The position numbers and the translations under genes were made by a program. 64,000 nt of DNA from assembly GCF_016808095.1 (NCBI RefSeq), contig NC_068975.1, positions 186,001-250,000 on the forward strand, written 5' to 3'. The DNA is from Vigna angularis. Lineage: Eukaryota > Streptophyta > Magnoliopsida > Fabales > Fabaceae. The notes beneath the pieces were generated by a model. It was not told the origin of the DNA and did no database searches. It saw nothing but the letters and a program-made list of their open reading frames with translations. Below, one piece after another: positions 21,509 through 32,167 of this stretch (positions are counted from its first letter, which is position 1; each line of letters opens with the position of its first letter).

Positions 21509-23247
21509 ATGGCTTTTAGTTCTTAAACCTTTGGTGAAGGTGAACCAACAGACTACCACTATTTGCTGTTGAAAATTATTCTTTTTGGAAAATTCGGATG
21601 CAAATCTTTCTTAAGTCCATGGATAAAGGTGTTTGGGATGCAACATTGAACGGTCCATTTAAGCCAACTCATGTTGTTAATGAAAAAATTGTTTTGAAAT
21701 TTTTTTCTGAGTGGTCTCAAGATGAAAACCGTAAAGCACAATATGATGTCAAAGCACGTAATGTAATTGCTTGTACACTAACTATGGATGAATTTTTCAG
21801 GATTTCACAATGCAAGACAACAAAGGAAATGTGGGACGTTTTGGAGGTCACGCATGAAGGCACAAAAGAAGTCAAACGAGCCAAAAAGAACACATTGATA
21901 CAGGAGTATGAACTGTTCAAGATGAAGGCTCGAGAGACTATATATGAAGTACATAAAATATTTACTCACATAGTCAACCACCTACTGGCTCTAGGAAAAG
22001 TGTTTGACAAAGAAGAGATCAATATCAAGATATTGAAAAGTCTGAATAGAAGCTGGCAACCCAAGGTTACTGCAATTTCTGAATCAAGAGACTTAACCAG
22101 CGTGAACATGGCCACATTGTTAGGAAAACTCAGAGAACATGAGTTGGAGCCTGCAAGGCTAAAGAAGGAAGAAGAAATTGAAGAGAAGAAATTGATTGCT
22201 CTAAAAGTGACAAAAAAGAAAGCTACAAAGATTCATGAACATGAAACTGAATCAGATGCAGATATACCAGAAAAAGAAATGATGAATATGATGGTAAGAA
22301 AATTTAGCAGATTCATGAAAAATAAAAATTCTACAACTAACAATTCAGGTTTCTCAAGAGGAGGAAAAAAGAGTTCAAAAAGCAATGTTGTTCAATGCTA
22401 TGAATGTGGAAAGGATGGTCATATCAAGCTTGTCTGTCCAAACTTGAAGAACAAGCAGAAAGAATTCTCTAAGTATCCTCATAACAAGAACAAGAAGCAA
22501 GGGAAAGCTTATACTGCTTGGGAAAAAGTGATGAAGACTCTTCAAGTGATGATGACAATAGTGCTGAAGAGGAGTCAAATCTATGCTTCATGGTAGGCTC
22601 TACACAATCAGACGATGATAGTGATCCTGGATTCGAAAATGAACCAATAGAAGTCAAGTACTACATGTTATTGGATGCATTTCAGGAAATTCATGTAGAG
22701 GCCATGCGACTTTAGTACAAAGTGAATCGATTATCATCTCAGAGAAGAGATTATGAATACAAAATTGATAATCTTGTGTAGGATAATGAAAAGCTTGAAA
22801 AATATCTTGAAGAAGCTTTGAAATCTACAAAGACAGTAAAGACCGAAGTACAAGTTGTTGAGAAAGAGTGTGATAATTGTCCTCTACATGTTGAGAAAAT
22901 TGAGTACTTAACCAGCACATTGGCAAAATTCACTCAAGGCAAAGAAAATCTTGATGTTGTGTTGAGATCATCTGGAAGAGCTATCTACAGACAAGGTATT
23001 GGTTATAAGGCTAAAAGTAATAGGATAAACTCAAAGAAATTTATTGATCTGAGTAGACCTACTACTAATGCATGCTTTTACTGCAATACACTTGGTGACA
23101 CAATAAGAAACTGCTATTTTAGAAATGTTGGTGTTCCAAAGGGAAAATACAAATGGGTTCCCAAGGAATAGCTTTCTGCAACTGACAAGCAAGGACCTAA
23201 ATTCAAATGGGTACCAACATCGAAAAATTTAAATTGTTTTGCAGGAT
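21509..23247 (+). pseudogene. SIRE-like copia gag pseudogene
   Basis: ATG at 21509 gives MAFSS and then a stop. A frameshift near 21555 restores the gag frame (LFAVENYSFWKIRMQIFLKS). The UBN2-type gag body follows: CTLTMDEFFRISQCKT, KEMWDVLEVTHEGTKEVKRA, ETIYEVHKIFTHIVNHL and KILKSLNRSWQPKVTAI. Then come a Lys/Glu-rich segment and a CCHC knuckle (CYECGKDGHIKLVC, 22398-22439). A second frameshift near 22520 leads into an acidic region, stops near 22713 and 22782, a coiled-coil-like stretch, and a second cysteine motif CFYCNTLGDTIRNC near 23080. The frame stops at 23171 and the KFKWVP motif recurs downstream to 23247. Gag packages element RNA; this copy cannot make an intact product. Confidence 0.88.
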
Positions 23248-23631
23248 AGCAGAGGCTGTTGTAGCAGTGCACAACTCAAGTTTGAGCTAACTTGATAATA
23301 TCAAAGTTCTTGAGTATCTACAAGTGGTAACGATTATTATCTCACTACATCATACATGATATTTGTTTGAATGATTGTTTGATGAATGCATAATTGTTGA
23401 TTGATTGATTAAGATTGTTTTCTGTGAAAATCAATTTTAAGACTTTTAATCGATTGGATTAAGTACATAGTCGATTACATGTTATTGTATATGTGTTTTT
23501 GTTTTGTGAAAACCTTATGTCAAACAAAAGTCAACTTCGAAATTAATGAAACCGATTAGATATCTCTATTTTAGGGCTTTCTATGTTTGAAAGTTTTAAT
23601 GGGCCTACTTGAGTCTATCTTGGTTCGCGCC

Positions 23632-23642
23632 TTTATATATAT
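23632..23642 (+). promoter_or_regulatory. TATA box ahead of the PTPD ORF
   Basis: TTTATATATAT lies 89 bp before the PTPD ATG at 23731, with a leader rich in ACA and CT words. It suggests that the PTPD gene was a separate transcription unit within the element and was not expressed as part of gag-pol. Confidence 0.5.
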
Positions 23643-23730
23643 TTGCTTGTCTTGAGTCTGTTTCACACAAGCTACACAAAACCCTTGTCTTTGTTAAAGA
23701 ATCTCTACATTCTATACAAAATTTTGCAAG

Positions 23731-26265
23731 ATGGTCGCTTCATCTACACGACCAAGGAAGCACTCTGCATCTTCTAGAAGAGAAGTTGATCCTTTTGGGT
23801 GGTTCAGTGATGACGATCAACGCACTGATTTCATATGCCAATGGGGGTACAAAGAAGTGATCAGACACAAGTGTTTAAGTATTTCATTTTTCTGTAATGA
23901 AGGCTTCTTATTTCAAGAATGGTGGGAGAAACCTGGTCTGACAAAATTTGTTGAACTTCAAGGGGACTCTTTTCCAAACCTTGTGAAGGTATTCTACTCT
24001 AATTTGAAAAAGAAGGGAAACTGCCTCACGTCCAGAGTAAAGGGTGTTAAGATAAGTATTGATTATTCTATCTGGAAGTATGTAGTGGGATTTCAACAAG
24101 AAGGACTGAATGCACATCGGAGGATACTAGGATTATACAAAACTGATATCTACAATAACTTTCTTGAAAAATCCTGACATGGTAGGGAAATATGAATCCT
24201 TTGATATTAAGAATTTACGCAAAGAAGAATGCTTATGCGCATGCATGATCACCTGGATTCTACTTCCAAGGGGTGAGGATCGATCCATACTAAATGGTGA
24301 AGATGTGTACCTGCTTTATGCATTTCAAATTGGTACTCAAACGGATTGGTCTTTGGTGATAAGTGATTATATGTTAAAGTGTACAAAACAAAAGGAGTAT
24401 CATCTACCATATGGAGTGTTCATAAGTAAAATTTTGAGAATGCAAAATGTGGATATCACACATGAAAGAAAAATTTGCTGCAATAAGAAGAATGTTTTAG
24501 AAGAGTTATTCTTAGACTCAGTGGGTTTCCGAAAAGGAAAGGAAGGCTAGATATTCAAGGATGAGTACATTCCTGGTATTGATGAAATGAATCCTGTAAA
24601 TATTGATTCATCAAGATATGAATTTCGGCCTCAAACAAGATTTGAAGAATTTGTGGATGAAAGACTCAAAAGACTTTATGAGAAAATGATGATGCTTCAA
24701 AGATCATTCACCGAGCTGCATCGGAAGATGGACTATGCACTCAGAATAAATGCTCATGGAGATACTTCTATTGATGATTCTTGTTGAGATTGTTGATAGG
24801 AAGAGCACTGGTTTAGCTGAACCTACAATCTTAGAGCTTATGGTTTCTGATGATGACAACATAATTAATAACACATGTGGTGTTATATGTGTTACATGTT
24901 CTATTGCTTCATGCTATATGTTTTAATCAATGTGTAAATTTGTTTAAAGCATTGAGAACATGATTGTGTTGATACATTCATTTCACTATGATATATAATT
25001 GATTTTATTGGTGAATGCATGTCTGATCTTTATTGAAAGAAAACCACAAGCACTTATGTTGAACTTTTAATTGTGTGACAAAACAATAGTTTTAAGTCGA
25101 CTTCATTATGGGGTGAGTCGATTAAAACTAGTGGCTTTGCACAAACCATTTTCAAAGTGTGCTGTGAGATTATCAAAGAGGAAGTTCTTCAAAAACTTTG
25201 TTTAAATGTGTTACATAGTCGATTATATGCAACTTGCATTCGACTAAGTCTGTTACAGTTTTGAAATTTTGTTAATGTTTGTGTTAAATGTTACAACGGC
25301 TATATTTTTAAATATGTTGACCAAGAATTTATTATGATTTGACTGCATTAATTGTAAATTCAATCGACTGCATTGATTGCTGCTAACTGCTTTGACTGAA
25401 TTGTTACATTCGACTGCATTAGTAGCTTAGTCGATTAAAATGCGTTAGAATTGTGTTTATCTATAAATTAACGCGAATTTGGTTTATGTAAGAACTTTTG
25501 TGATTCTAACTGTTTTGTGATATTTTGCCGAAAGTGCATTCTTACAGAGAAAGGGAAAGAGCTCCAAGAAATAAGAAGTGATTGTGGTGATCATCTACTT
25601 GTGGATTCTTGAAGAGCAAGTTAACTACACTAATAAAGGCTTATCAAATCTGCATATTGGGTTTTACTGAAAGATCAGATGCTATAATCTTGTAAATATT
25701 GGATTGAGGTTTCCCTGTTGAGATTACAGGAATAAGAGCGTGTTATGTTCTTGACTTTGACGGTGGCTCAAAGGGTTGGACTGTAGGAGAGGGGATTCTT
25801 GCTCCTAGTCTGTTTTATATATTCCTATATTTTTATTAGAGGGCTAGAGAGGTGTTTTATATTTTTGACGTGAGGTCGCTATAAAAACCTTATTGTAAAA
25901 ACCTTGATCATTATAGTGCATTGGCTTCCTGTGGTTGGAAGGACACTGGATGTAGGATTGGCCGAAACAGTATAAAAGCTCAGCGTTTGATCTTTGTATC
26001 CCTACACTTTTTATTCAGTCGACTGCTTACTGTACAAATCGATTATATTTTCGCTGCATAAACAAATCTTTTTCCTTGCATTTCAAGAAAGCTTTTAAAG
26101 GCATCCACTTTGCAAAAAAGATTTAGAGAAAACATTGTTTTTACATTTCACCAATTCACCCCCCTTTTGGTGTGAGAAATTAAGCCATTCTATTTTCAAC
26201 AATTCTGAAAGTGGAAAGAACAATGCTAAAGAAAAGATTGTAGAGTCACCTAAAACAGAATAAGG
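23731..26265 (+). pseudogene. PTPD (putative plant transposon protein domain) gene, broken
   Basis: The ATG at 23731 opens a basic N-terminus followed by DPFGWFSDDDQRTDFICQWG, then the domain hallmark FPNLVKVFYSNLKKKGNC…SRVKGVKISIDYSIWK. A +1 shift near 24160 moves to the frame KNPDMVGKYESFD…CACMITWILLPRGEDRS…DVYLLYAF…TDWSLVISDYMLK…YHLPYGVFISKIL. An in-frame TAG at 24548 replaces an expected Trp. A basic/amphipathic tail follows. A solo LTR (24782-26201) interrupts it after the codons for DDS, and the frame resumes at 26202 to end …KEKIVESPKTE. The domain family is widespread in legume repeats and has no proven function. Name and assignment rest on recalled motifs. Confidence 0.75.
24782..26201 (+). 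repeat. solo LTR of the same SIRE-like family inside the PTPD ORF
   Basis: 1420 bp, TGTTGAGATTG … TTTTCAACA, flanked by a perfect 5-bp duplication attct (24777-24781 and 26202-26206). Removing the LTR and one duplication rejoins the codons for Asp-Asp-Ser-Glu-Ser. It is more diverged from the LTRs at 20012 and 27354 than those are from each other, so it comes from a different subfamily copy. Confidence 0.9.
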
Positions 26266-27353
26266 GTCTTGTGTTTACAGTCTAGTGTCATGTGTCGTGT
26301 TTGTTTGGTTTTAGTTTGTTTGTCTAGATGTTTTGAATGTTTCTTTTTTAGTAGGCTTTATATGCCATATTTCTTTTGGTTATTCTGATTGTAATCATGG
26401 TTTATGTCAATGAAATCAGAATTATTTCTATATTGAGTACCTGATTATGTTTGAATTAAAGTTGACTATGTTGTGTATGAAGTTGAATATGTTACTATTT
26501 ATCATTGCATTCATACATTTACACACACAGATTATACCTGTATTAATTCTTGCATTATATTGATTCTAAAATGCTTGATTTGGAAACAGTGGATTGGAAC
26601 AATGGATCAATGAAGTTGATTGGAACAGTGGATCAATCGATTACTATTTAACAGGGGTTATAAATTCCATGATTTGGAATTTGGCTATTCGGTTTATTGA
26701 TCACATATTATTAATTGGTTCTTTTTCAATATATCTATGTTCTATAATTGATTGAAATTACTTGAGATAATATTGAGATTTTTTATTGATATTGTATCTA
26801 TGCTTCATTGATGGTTTTACACAATTTTTGTCTTGATACAATACTGTCACATGTTTATACATGCCTTGAAATGTTTTGTGAATACTGCATTTTTTGATTA
26901 TAAAACATGCATAATGGCATGGAGAGCATTGCATAAGATCTTAGATAATTTCACATGTCTACACTTTAGGGGGAGATTATATCTTTATCATGTGATTATC
27001 TGTGATAGGGGGAGAATCTTGTTTGATTAATATGATTTACTGATGCATCTCTGAATAACTGTTTGTCAGCATATCATTATCATAAGGCATACCTTTTTGC
27101 TAATGCATGAAGGGGGAGAATGGTGGGAGAATACTCTGATATTCATTTTGAGATCTGATATACATTTTGTTTGCTTTGATATACACTGATATGTTTTTTG
27201 CTCTAAATAAAAAATGAGAATATTTCATTTGCTCTAATACATTTTGATCATTTGTTGATCATTTATTTTGATACATTTTGATATGATATGATTTGATTTG
27301 TATAACGTGGTTGTTTATTAATCATGGTTGTGCATCATCAAAAAAGGGGAGAT
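26266..27353 (+). other. 3' non-coding region with multiple polypurine tracts
   Basis: No supportable ORF. Purine tracts of the type that precede 3' LTRs occur repeatedly: about 26969 (agggggagatt), 27007 (agggggagaa), 27111 (agggggagaa) and 27341 (aaaaaggggagat). The last abuts the LTR at 27354 and is the likely functional tract. Repeated tracts of this sort are typical of the SIRE/Maximus group. Confidence 0.65.
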
Positions 27354-28698
27354 TGTTGATAGGGGAGCACTAGTTTAGCTAAACCTACAATCTCAGAGCT
27401 CCTGGTTTTTTATGATGACAACATTATTAATAACAACATGTGTTGTTATGTGTTGTTTATATGTTACCTGTTCATAGCTTTCATGTTTATGATTATTTGA
27501 GAACATGTTTGTGTTGATTCAGTCATTGCTGCAATTCACTGAGTTTTACATGAGATCTTATCTGTGAATGCATGACATAAATTTTTGAAAAGGAAAACCA
27601 CATGCACTTTTGTTGAACTCATAATATGTGGCAAAGCAACAATTTTAAGTCGACTTCATTAATGAAGTAAGTCGATTAAAACTCGTGGCTTTGCACAAAC
27701 CTTTTCAAAGTCTGTTGTGAGAATTTTTGAAGAGAAAGTTTTTCAAAACTTTGTTTAACTATGTTGTATAGTCGATTACATGCAACCTGCATTAGACTAA
27801 GTCTGTTACAGTTTTGATATTCTGTTAATGCTTGAATTAAATGTTACAACGACTATATTTTTAAATATGTTGACCAAACATTTATTGTGATTCGACTGCA
27901 TTAATTGTACATTCAATTAACTGCATTGATTGTTGCTAATTGCTTTAACTGAATTGCAGTATTCGACTATATTAGTAGCTAAGTCGACTTGAGAGCGTCA
28001 GAATTGTGAAAAATTATAAATAAACGCGAATTTGAATTCTGTAAGGGACTTTTTGAATTCTAACATTTTCATATTCATTACAAATTAGTGTTATCTTACA
28101 GAACGTAGAAAGGCTCCAAGAATCAAAGAAGAAGACTGTGGTGATCATCTCTTGTGAATTCTTGAAGAGCAAGATTGTTGTTCTTTGAAAGAGCTGATCA
28201 AATCTGCACAGAGAGCTGTTTACTGAAAGATCAGAGTTTACAATCTACTGAAGATTGGGTTGATTCCCTGTTGTGATTATAGGAAGAAGAGCGTGTTGCG
28301 TTCTTGACTTTGAGGGGTTTCTCAAAGGGTTGAAGATGGTAGGAGAGAAGACATCTTGCTACTAGTCTTTGTGTGTTTTATGCCTATATTTTCATTAGAG
28401 GGTTAGAGAGGTGTTTTATATTTTTAACATGGAGGTTGATATAAAAGCCTTGTTGTAAAAACCTTGATCATTATAGTGCATTTGCTTCCTATGGTGGAAG
28501 GACACTGGATGTAGGCTTGGCCGAACCAGTATAAAAACCCAGTGTTTGATTTTTCTATCCCTACTCTGTTACATTCAGTCGACTTTATTTTTCACGCATT
28601 CGATTATATTCCACTGCACTACAAAGTCTTTTTCCTTGCATTTCAAGAAAGGTTTTAAAGTCATCTACTTTGCAAAAAAGATTTAAAGAAAATATTGT
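27354..28698 (+). repeat. 3' LTR of the SIRE-like element, 3'-truncated
   Basis: Starts TGTTGATAGGGGAGCAC after the polypurine tract and follows the 5' LTR closely to 'aaaatattgt' at 28698. Unrelated sequence then begins, and the last roughly 80 bp (ending CAACA in the other copies) are missing. It lacks the nine-base TGTTGAGAT extension that precedes the same word in the other two LTRs. Confidence 0.8.
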
Positions 28699-28902
28699 AG
28701 ATAGAAAGCAACATAATGACCACTGCATTATTTCCAACAACTGCATGATAAAATTCTTGATATGGTAACTTGCTCTGTTCTGCTCTTTTTTTAAGTATTT
28801 TCATTTTATTTAAACCTTTGTTGTTTACTCTCATGAAATAATGCAGGTCGACATTTCATTATTTACTATTGACGATGACATTTAACATAGTGGTTTGGAG
28901 AG
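28699..28902 (+). pseudogene. unidentified multi-exon gene fragment, 5' part
   Basis: Reads FQQLHDKILDM then a GT splice site (28761), with an AG acceptor near 28846. Joined across that intron, the frame continues VDISLFTIDDDI-stop-HSGLE up to the Tat/Ogre-like insertion at 28903. The frame resumes beyond that element at 37176. I do not recognise the protein. It may be a host gene piece carried by the CACTA element whose end lies at 38096. Confidence 0.4.
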
Positions 28903-30161
28903 TGTCGCAACCGGGATCGCGACGGGACGGCGAGCCAAAAACAAACGGGTTTGAGAAAAAGATTTTAGGAGTCGTCACCATAATTTATTATGGAAAAACT
29001 ATGGAAAACCATTTTTTCCATAGTTTTTAAGATAAAAAAATGTTCAGGAATCGGTTACGCGTAAAGAAGGTATTAGTACCCTATCGCGCCTCCCCAAAGG
29101 CAGTACCTTTAATTAAATGTATAAAGTTGACGTGGTTTTTCAAAATATTTAAATTTCCCTAAAAAAAATAAAAATAAATAAATAAATAAAGCTATTAAGA
29201 AACAAAAAAAAATGTTTTATGAACCCAACAAGAATTGACCTTGGTCCTACGTACATCCATTTATAATGGACAATCAGGGATCACGTAGTTCTTTATCTAG
29301 AAAAAGGTTTGTAAGTTTGTTTAAAAATTATTATTGATTGATTTAAATTTTTGAAAAGTGAATCCAAAAAAGGATTTGGTTTAACAAGATTAACATTTTT
29401 TTTGGTTTTGAAGATTTTGTATTTTTTATTTATTTAAGAATGGTGGGAAAAAGAAATAAAACGGCCATAGGCCGACACATTCTTATAAAAGCATTATGAT
29501 TTAAAAAAAACATTACTTGTGTGTAGGAAAAAAAATACCTTTAAAAAAAACTTCAGAGTATAATGAAAAGAGAACAAGAATGGTGTAGAGGTGACATACC
29601 TTTTTCGCTTTCAGTACTCTCCTCTTTCTTTCTTCTTTGATGATTTTCGTTGATAGAACCCTTATGGGTGAGAACCTATTTTTTTTATACTCTCTTTCTA
29701 TTATTTTTGCATACTTTTGTCTCTTTTTTTTTCGTCCCCTTTTTCTATAGCAGAGTGCGTATTTATATACACACATTGTAATACTAGGGAACTCTTGCCT
29801 TAATTGTGAATTAATTGACAATAAAACAAAATAGGGAAAGAAAAGGTCTTGGTTGCCAGAAAAAAAAATTAAATAATATTTAAAACATTGATTTTCATTA
29901 TTGTTAGAAAATCATATTTTCCTCTTTAAAAGCAACTGACGTAACAAATTATATTAATATACTATTTTAATTATTGTTTATAATTATTAGCATAATATTA
30001 ATTCAAATTATTACCATATTAGACTAACGTTTCAAAAAAAATATTGCGTTTGGTATTAAAGTTATTATTTTATCCCTCTTTACCCACCATTAATTATTAT
30101 TCCCTTATTTTTTATTATTGTTTTAAATATTTATGTACCCAGACGAAATTGGGTGTTAACA
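28903..30161 (-). repeat. left LTR (3' LTR) of the Tat/Ogre-like element
   Basis: TGTCGCAACCGGGATCGCG … GGGTGTTAACA, 1259 bp. It is alignable to 35922-37175 over its whole length with frequent substitutions and indels. Confidence 0.85.
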
Positions 30162-30387
30162 GTTGCCCCTCTTTATTTGGATTTTGCTGGATAACATAAA
30201 CCTTAGAGTTTTTGTGTTATCATAGTAAAAGCTAAATAAAGATAAAGACACTAATTTCGTTTGGGTCTAAAGAAAAGGAAAGAGATTACCTCAAAGCGTA
30301 CCTGGTAGAGCATGTAGCAACCTTGTGGACCTTGCTGAAGAGCCGTGACACCGTGGAGGGTGTGTCATAGCCTATGAACTTCGTTCG

Positions 30388-30670
30388 TAAAACTTGCTGG
30401 TGAGGCGCACGAACCTCGTAAAATTAAATGGTGAGGCGCACGAACCTCGTATAACTTGATGGTGAGGCGCACGAACCTCGTAAAAATTAAATAGAGAGGC
30501 GCACAAACCTCGTATAACCTGATGGTGAGGCGCACGAACCTCGTATAACTTGATGGTGAGGCGCACGAACCTCGTAAAATTAAATAGAGAGTTGCACGAA
30601 CATCGTAAAATTAAATAGAGAGGCGCACGAACCTCGTAACTTGATGGTGAGGCACACGAACCTCGTAAAT
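30388..30670. repeat. tandem repeat in the 3' UTR of the Tat/Ogre-like element
   Basis: Around ten imperfect units of 26-32 bp built on GAGGCGCACGAACCTCGT followed by AAATTAAAT or ATAACTTGATGGT. Each unit core can form a small GAGG/CCTC stem over the loop CGCACGAA. Tandem arrays downstream of pol are common in Ogre-type elements and seed satellite DNA. Confidence 0.9.
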
Positions 30671-31046
30671 TTTTTTTTTTATTTTAAGAACTCCCAACTT
30701 TTCGACTAATGTACTAGTGAATTCCTGTTGGAGTTGGCGATGCCTGGTGTGTTATGCTTTTTCCTTTGAACCCCTATGATGATGCATGCATGACGTTGAA
30801 TGCATGAATGTATGGGTGAAAATTCAGTTGAGCCCAAATATGGTATTATATTTCCTGTTTTGTTTTGAATCCACGACATCCCTTAAGGACAAGCTCGCAC
30901 CCTGTGAATGTGCCTGTGATGCTTATTATTTTTCGGGAAGGTAAATCGAAAGTTAAAAGCGACCTTACAAAGAAAAATAATTATTAAATAAAACATAATA
31001 CGATGATGTCAATTCCACCTTAAAAGCATTCCCTATCGTGGAATCA

Positions 31047-31660
31047 TTATGCATAGAATTTTTTGACTACGTCAGAATTAACCGGCAAAGGTAACTCCTC
31101 CCCATCCATTCTTGTGAAAAGAAGTGCCCCACCATCAAATACCTTCTTTACCACATACGGACCCTCATAATTTGGAGTCCACTTGCCCCTGTGATCCTTT
31201 GGTATTCGCAAAATCGTTTTTAGGACCAGTTCACCTTCTTGGAATTCCCTTCGCTGGTATAGTTGTCCATGGCATGTTGTGGTCAATCTTTTTTCAATGA
31301 GATTGAGTTGATCAAACCGGGTTTGAACTCAATCTGTTTCTTCTAACTGGTTTCCACTAACACTTGTAGGGATGGGATTTCTGCCTCGAAGTGTAGTACT
31401 GCTTCTGTTCCATATACCAAAGAAAAAGGTGTTGCCCAGTCTACATGCGTACCGATGTGTAGTAACCGAGTAAGTCGAAGGTACAATCCTCTTGATATTT
31501 TTTATTAACGGCCTTGACTGCCATTCATTTTTGGGTGACGATGTGAAGTTTGAATGTTCAAGTTTGCAACGATGAGAAATTATCATTAAATCACGATAGT
31601 CGACACACATTTGCTCATTATTGTCCTTCTTCGACACGATACTTGCCACCTATTGCGAGT
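31047..31660 (-). pseudogene. collapsed pol remnant: RT start fused to integrase end
   Basis: On the minus strand, the frame opens near 31650 with SIVSKKDNNEQMCVDYRDL, the start of a gypsy reverse transcriptase. Within about 60 bp it jumps to integrase sequence (KNIKRI, then in a shifted frame ATPFSLVYGTEAVLHFEAEI, then QTRFDQLNLIEKRL). It ends with the integrase C-terminus FQEGELVLKTIL…HRGKWTPNYEGPYVVKKVF…LPLPVNSDVVKKFYA, stopping at 31047. The YxDD region, RNase H and the integrase core are deleted, probably by recombination between short repeats. No enzyme can be made. Confidence 0.85.
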
Positions 31661-32167
31661 ATTTTGCCCTGGCTAAGAATCTCGCATCGAATTGCTTTCG
31701 TACTTCATCATTGATTCTGATAACATTCTAATAGTAACTCGTGTTGAACTCTTTCTTCATGCTAGTGCCGATCTTTACCTCCTATCTCTCGCTTTCTCCT
31801 CCTATATTAAAGATTTCAACCTCTCCTTGATAGGGTTTTATTTCTTTAGAATCTTACTTCACCAATCTCATTACCATTGGAGAGGGTTATGGGTCAATCA
31901 TAATCATCTTCCATGTTATTGATAGGGAGCTCAAAATTAGGAAAATCAACATTATTGTTTTCAAAACATTCATTGTCATATCCGTATTATTCGAGTTAAA
32001 AAATTTAAGCCACGAGATGATGAAAAAAACGAAACAAATATGATTTAATGTTAAACCAAATGCAAAAGAAAATGTCAACCCGTAACGCACGAACCCCAAG
32101 GCTCCGGGCAAAGTAGTGAGGTTAATTAAAAACGATTACATTTCAATAAGCATCACAAACAAATTCT
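31661..32167. other. spacer between gag and pol remnants, no intact coding
   Basis: AT-rich DNA with no recognisable domain beyond decayed element sequence. It probably represents the eroded gag-pol junction of the Tat/Ogre-like element. Confidence 0.5.

Larger units (their letters stand above)
20012..28698 (+). mobile_element. pol-less SIRE-like copia element carrying a PTPD gene
   Basis: A plus-strand LTR element. Its order is LTR (20012-21429), primer site, gag pseudogene, a spacer with a TATA box, a PTPD ORF, a 3' region with several GGGGGAGA tracts, polypurine tract, and 3' LTR (27354-28698). No protease, integrase, reverse transcriptase or RNase H sequence is present. A 1420-bp solo LTR of the same family is inserted in the PTPD ORF. 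The 3' LTR stops matching at 28698, about 80 bp short of the expected end, so no target-site duplication can be checked; the left flank is cctag. Mobility would have depended on enzymes supplied by an autonomous relative. Confidence 0.75.

Noticed and set aside
23731..24790. Active DNA transposase, because the PTPD family is sometimes labelled transposase
   Set aside because: No catalytic triad is recognisable, the label has no experimental basis known to me, and this copy has a frameshift, a nonsense codon and an LTR insertion.
30700..30760. CACTA terminus at 'tgtactagtgaat', as at 38088
   Set aside because: Only about ten bases match, without subterminal repeats, and it lies inside the Tat/Ogre-like element.
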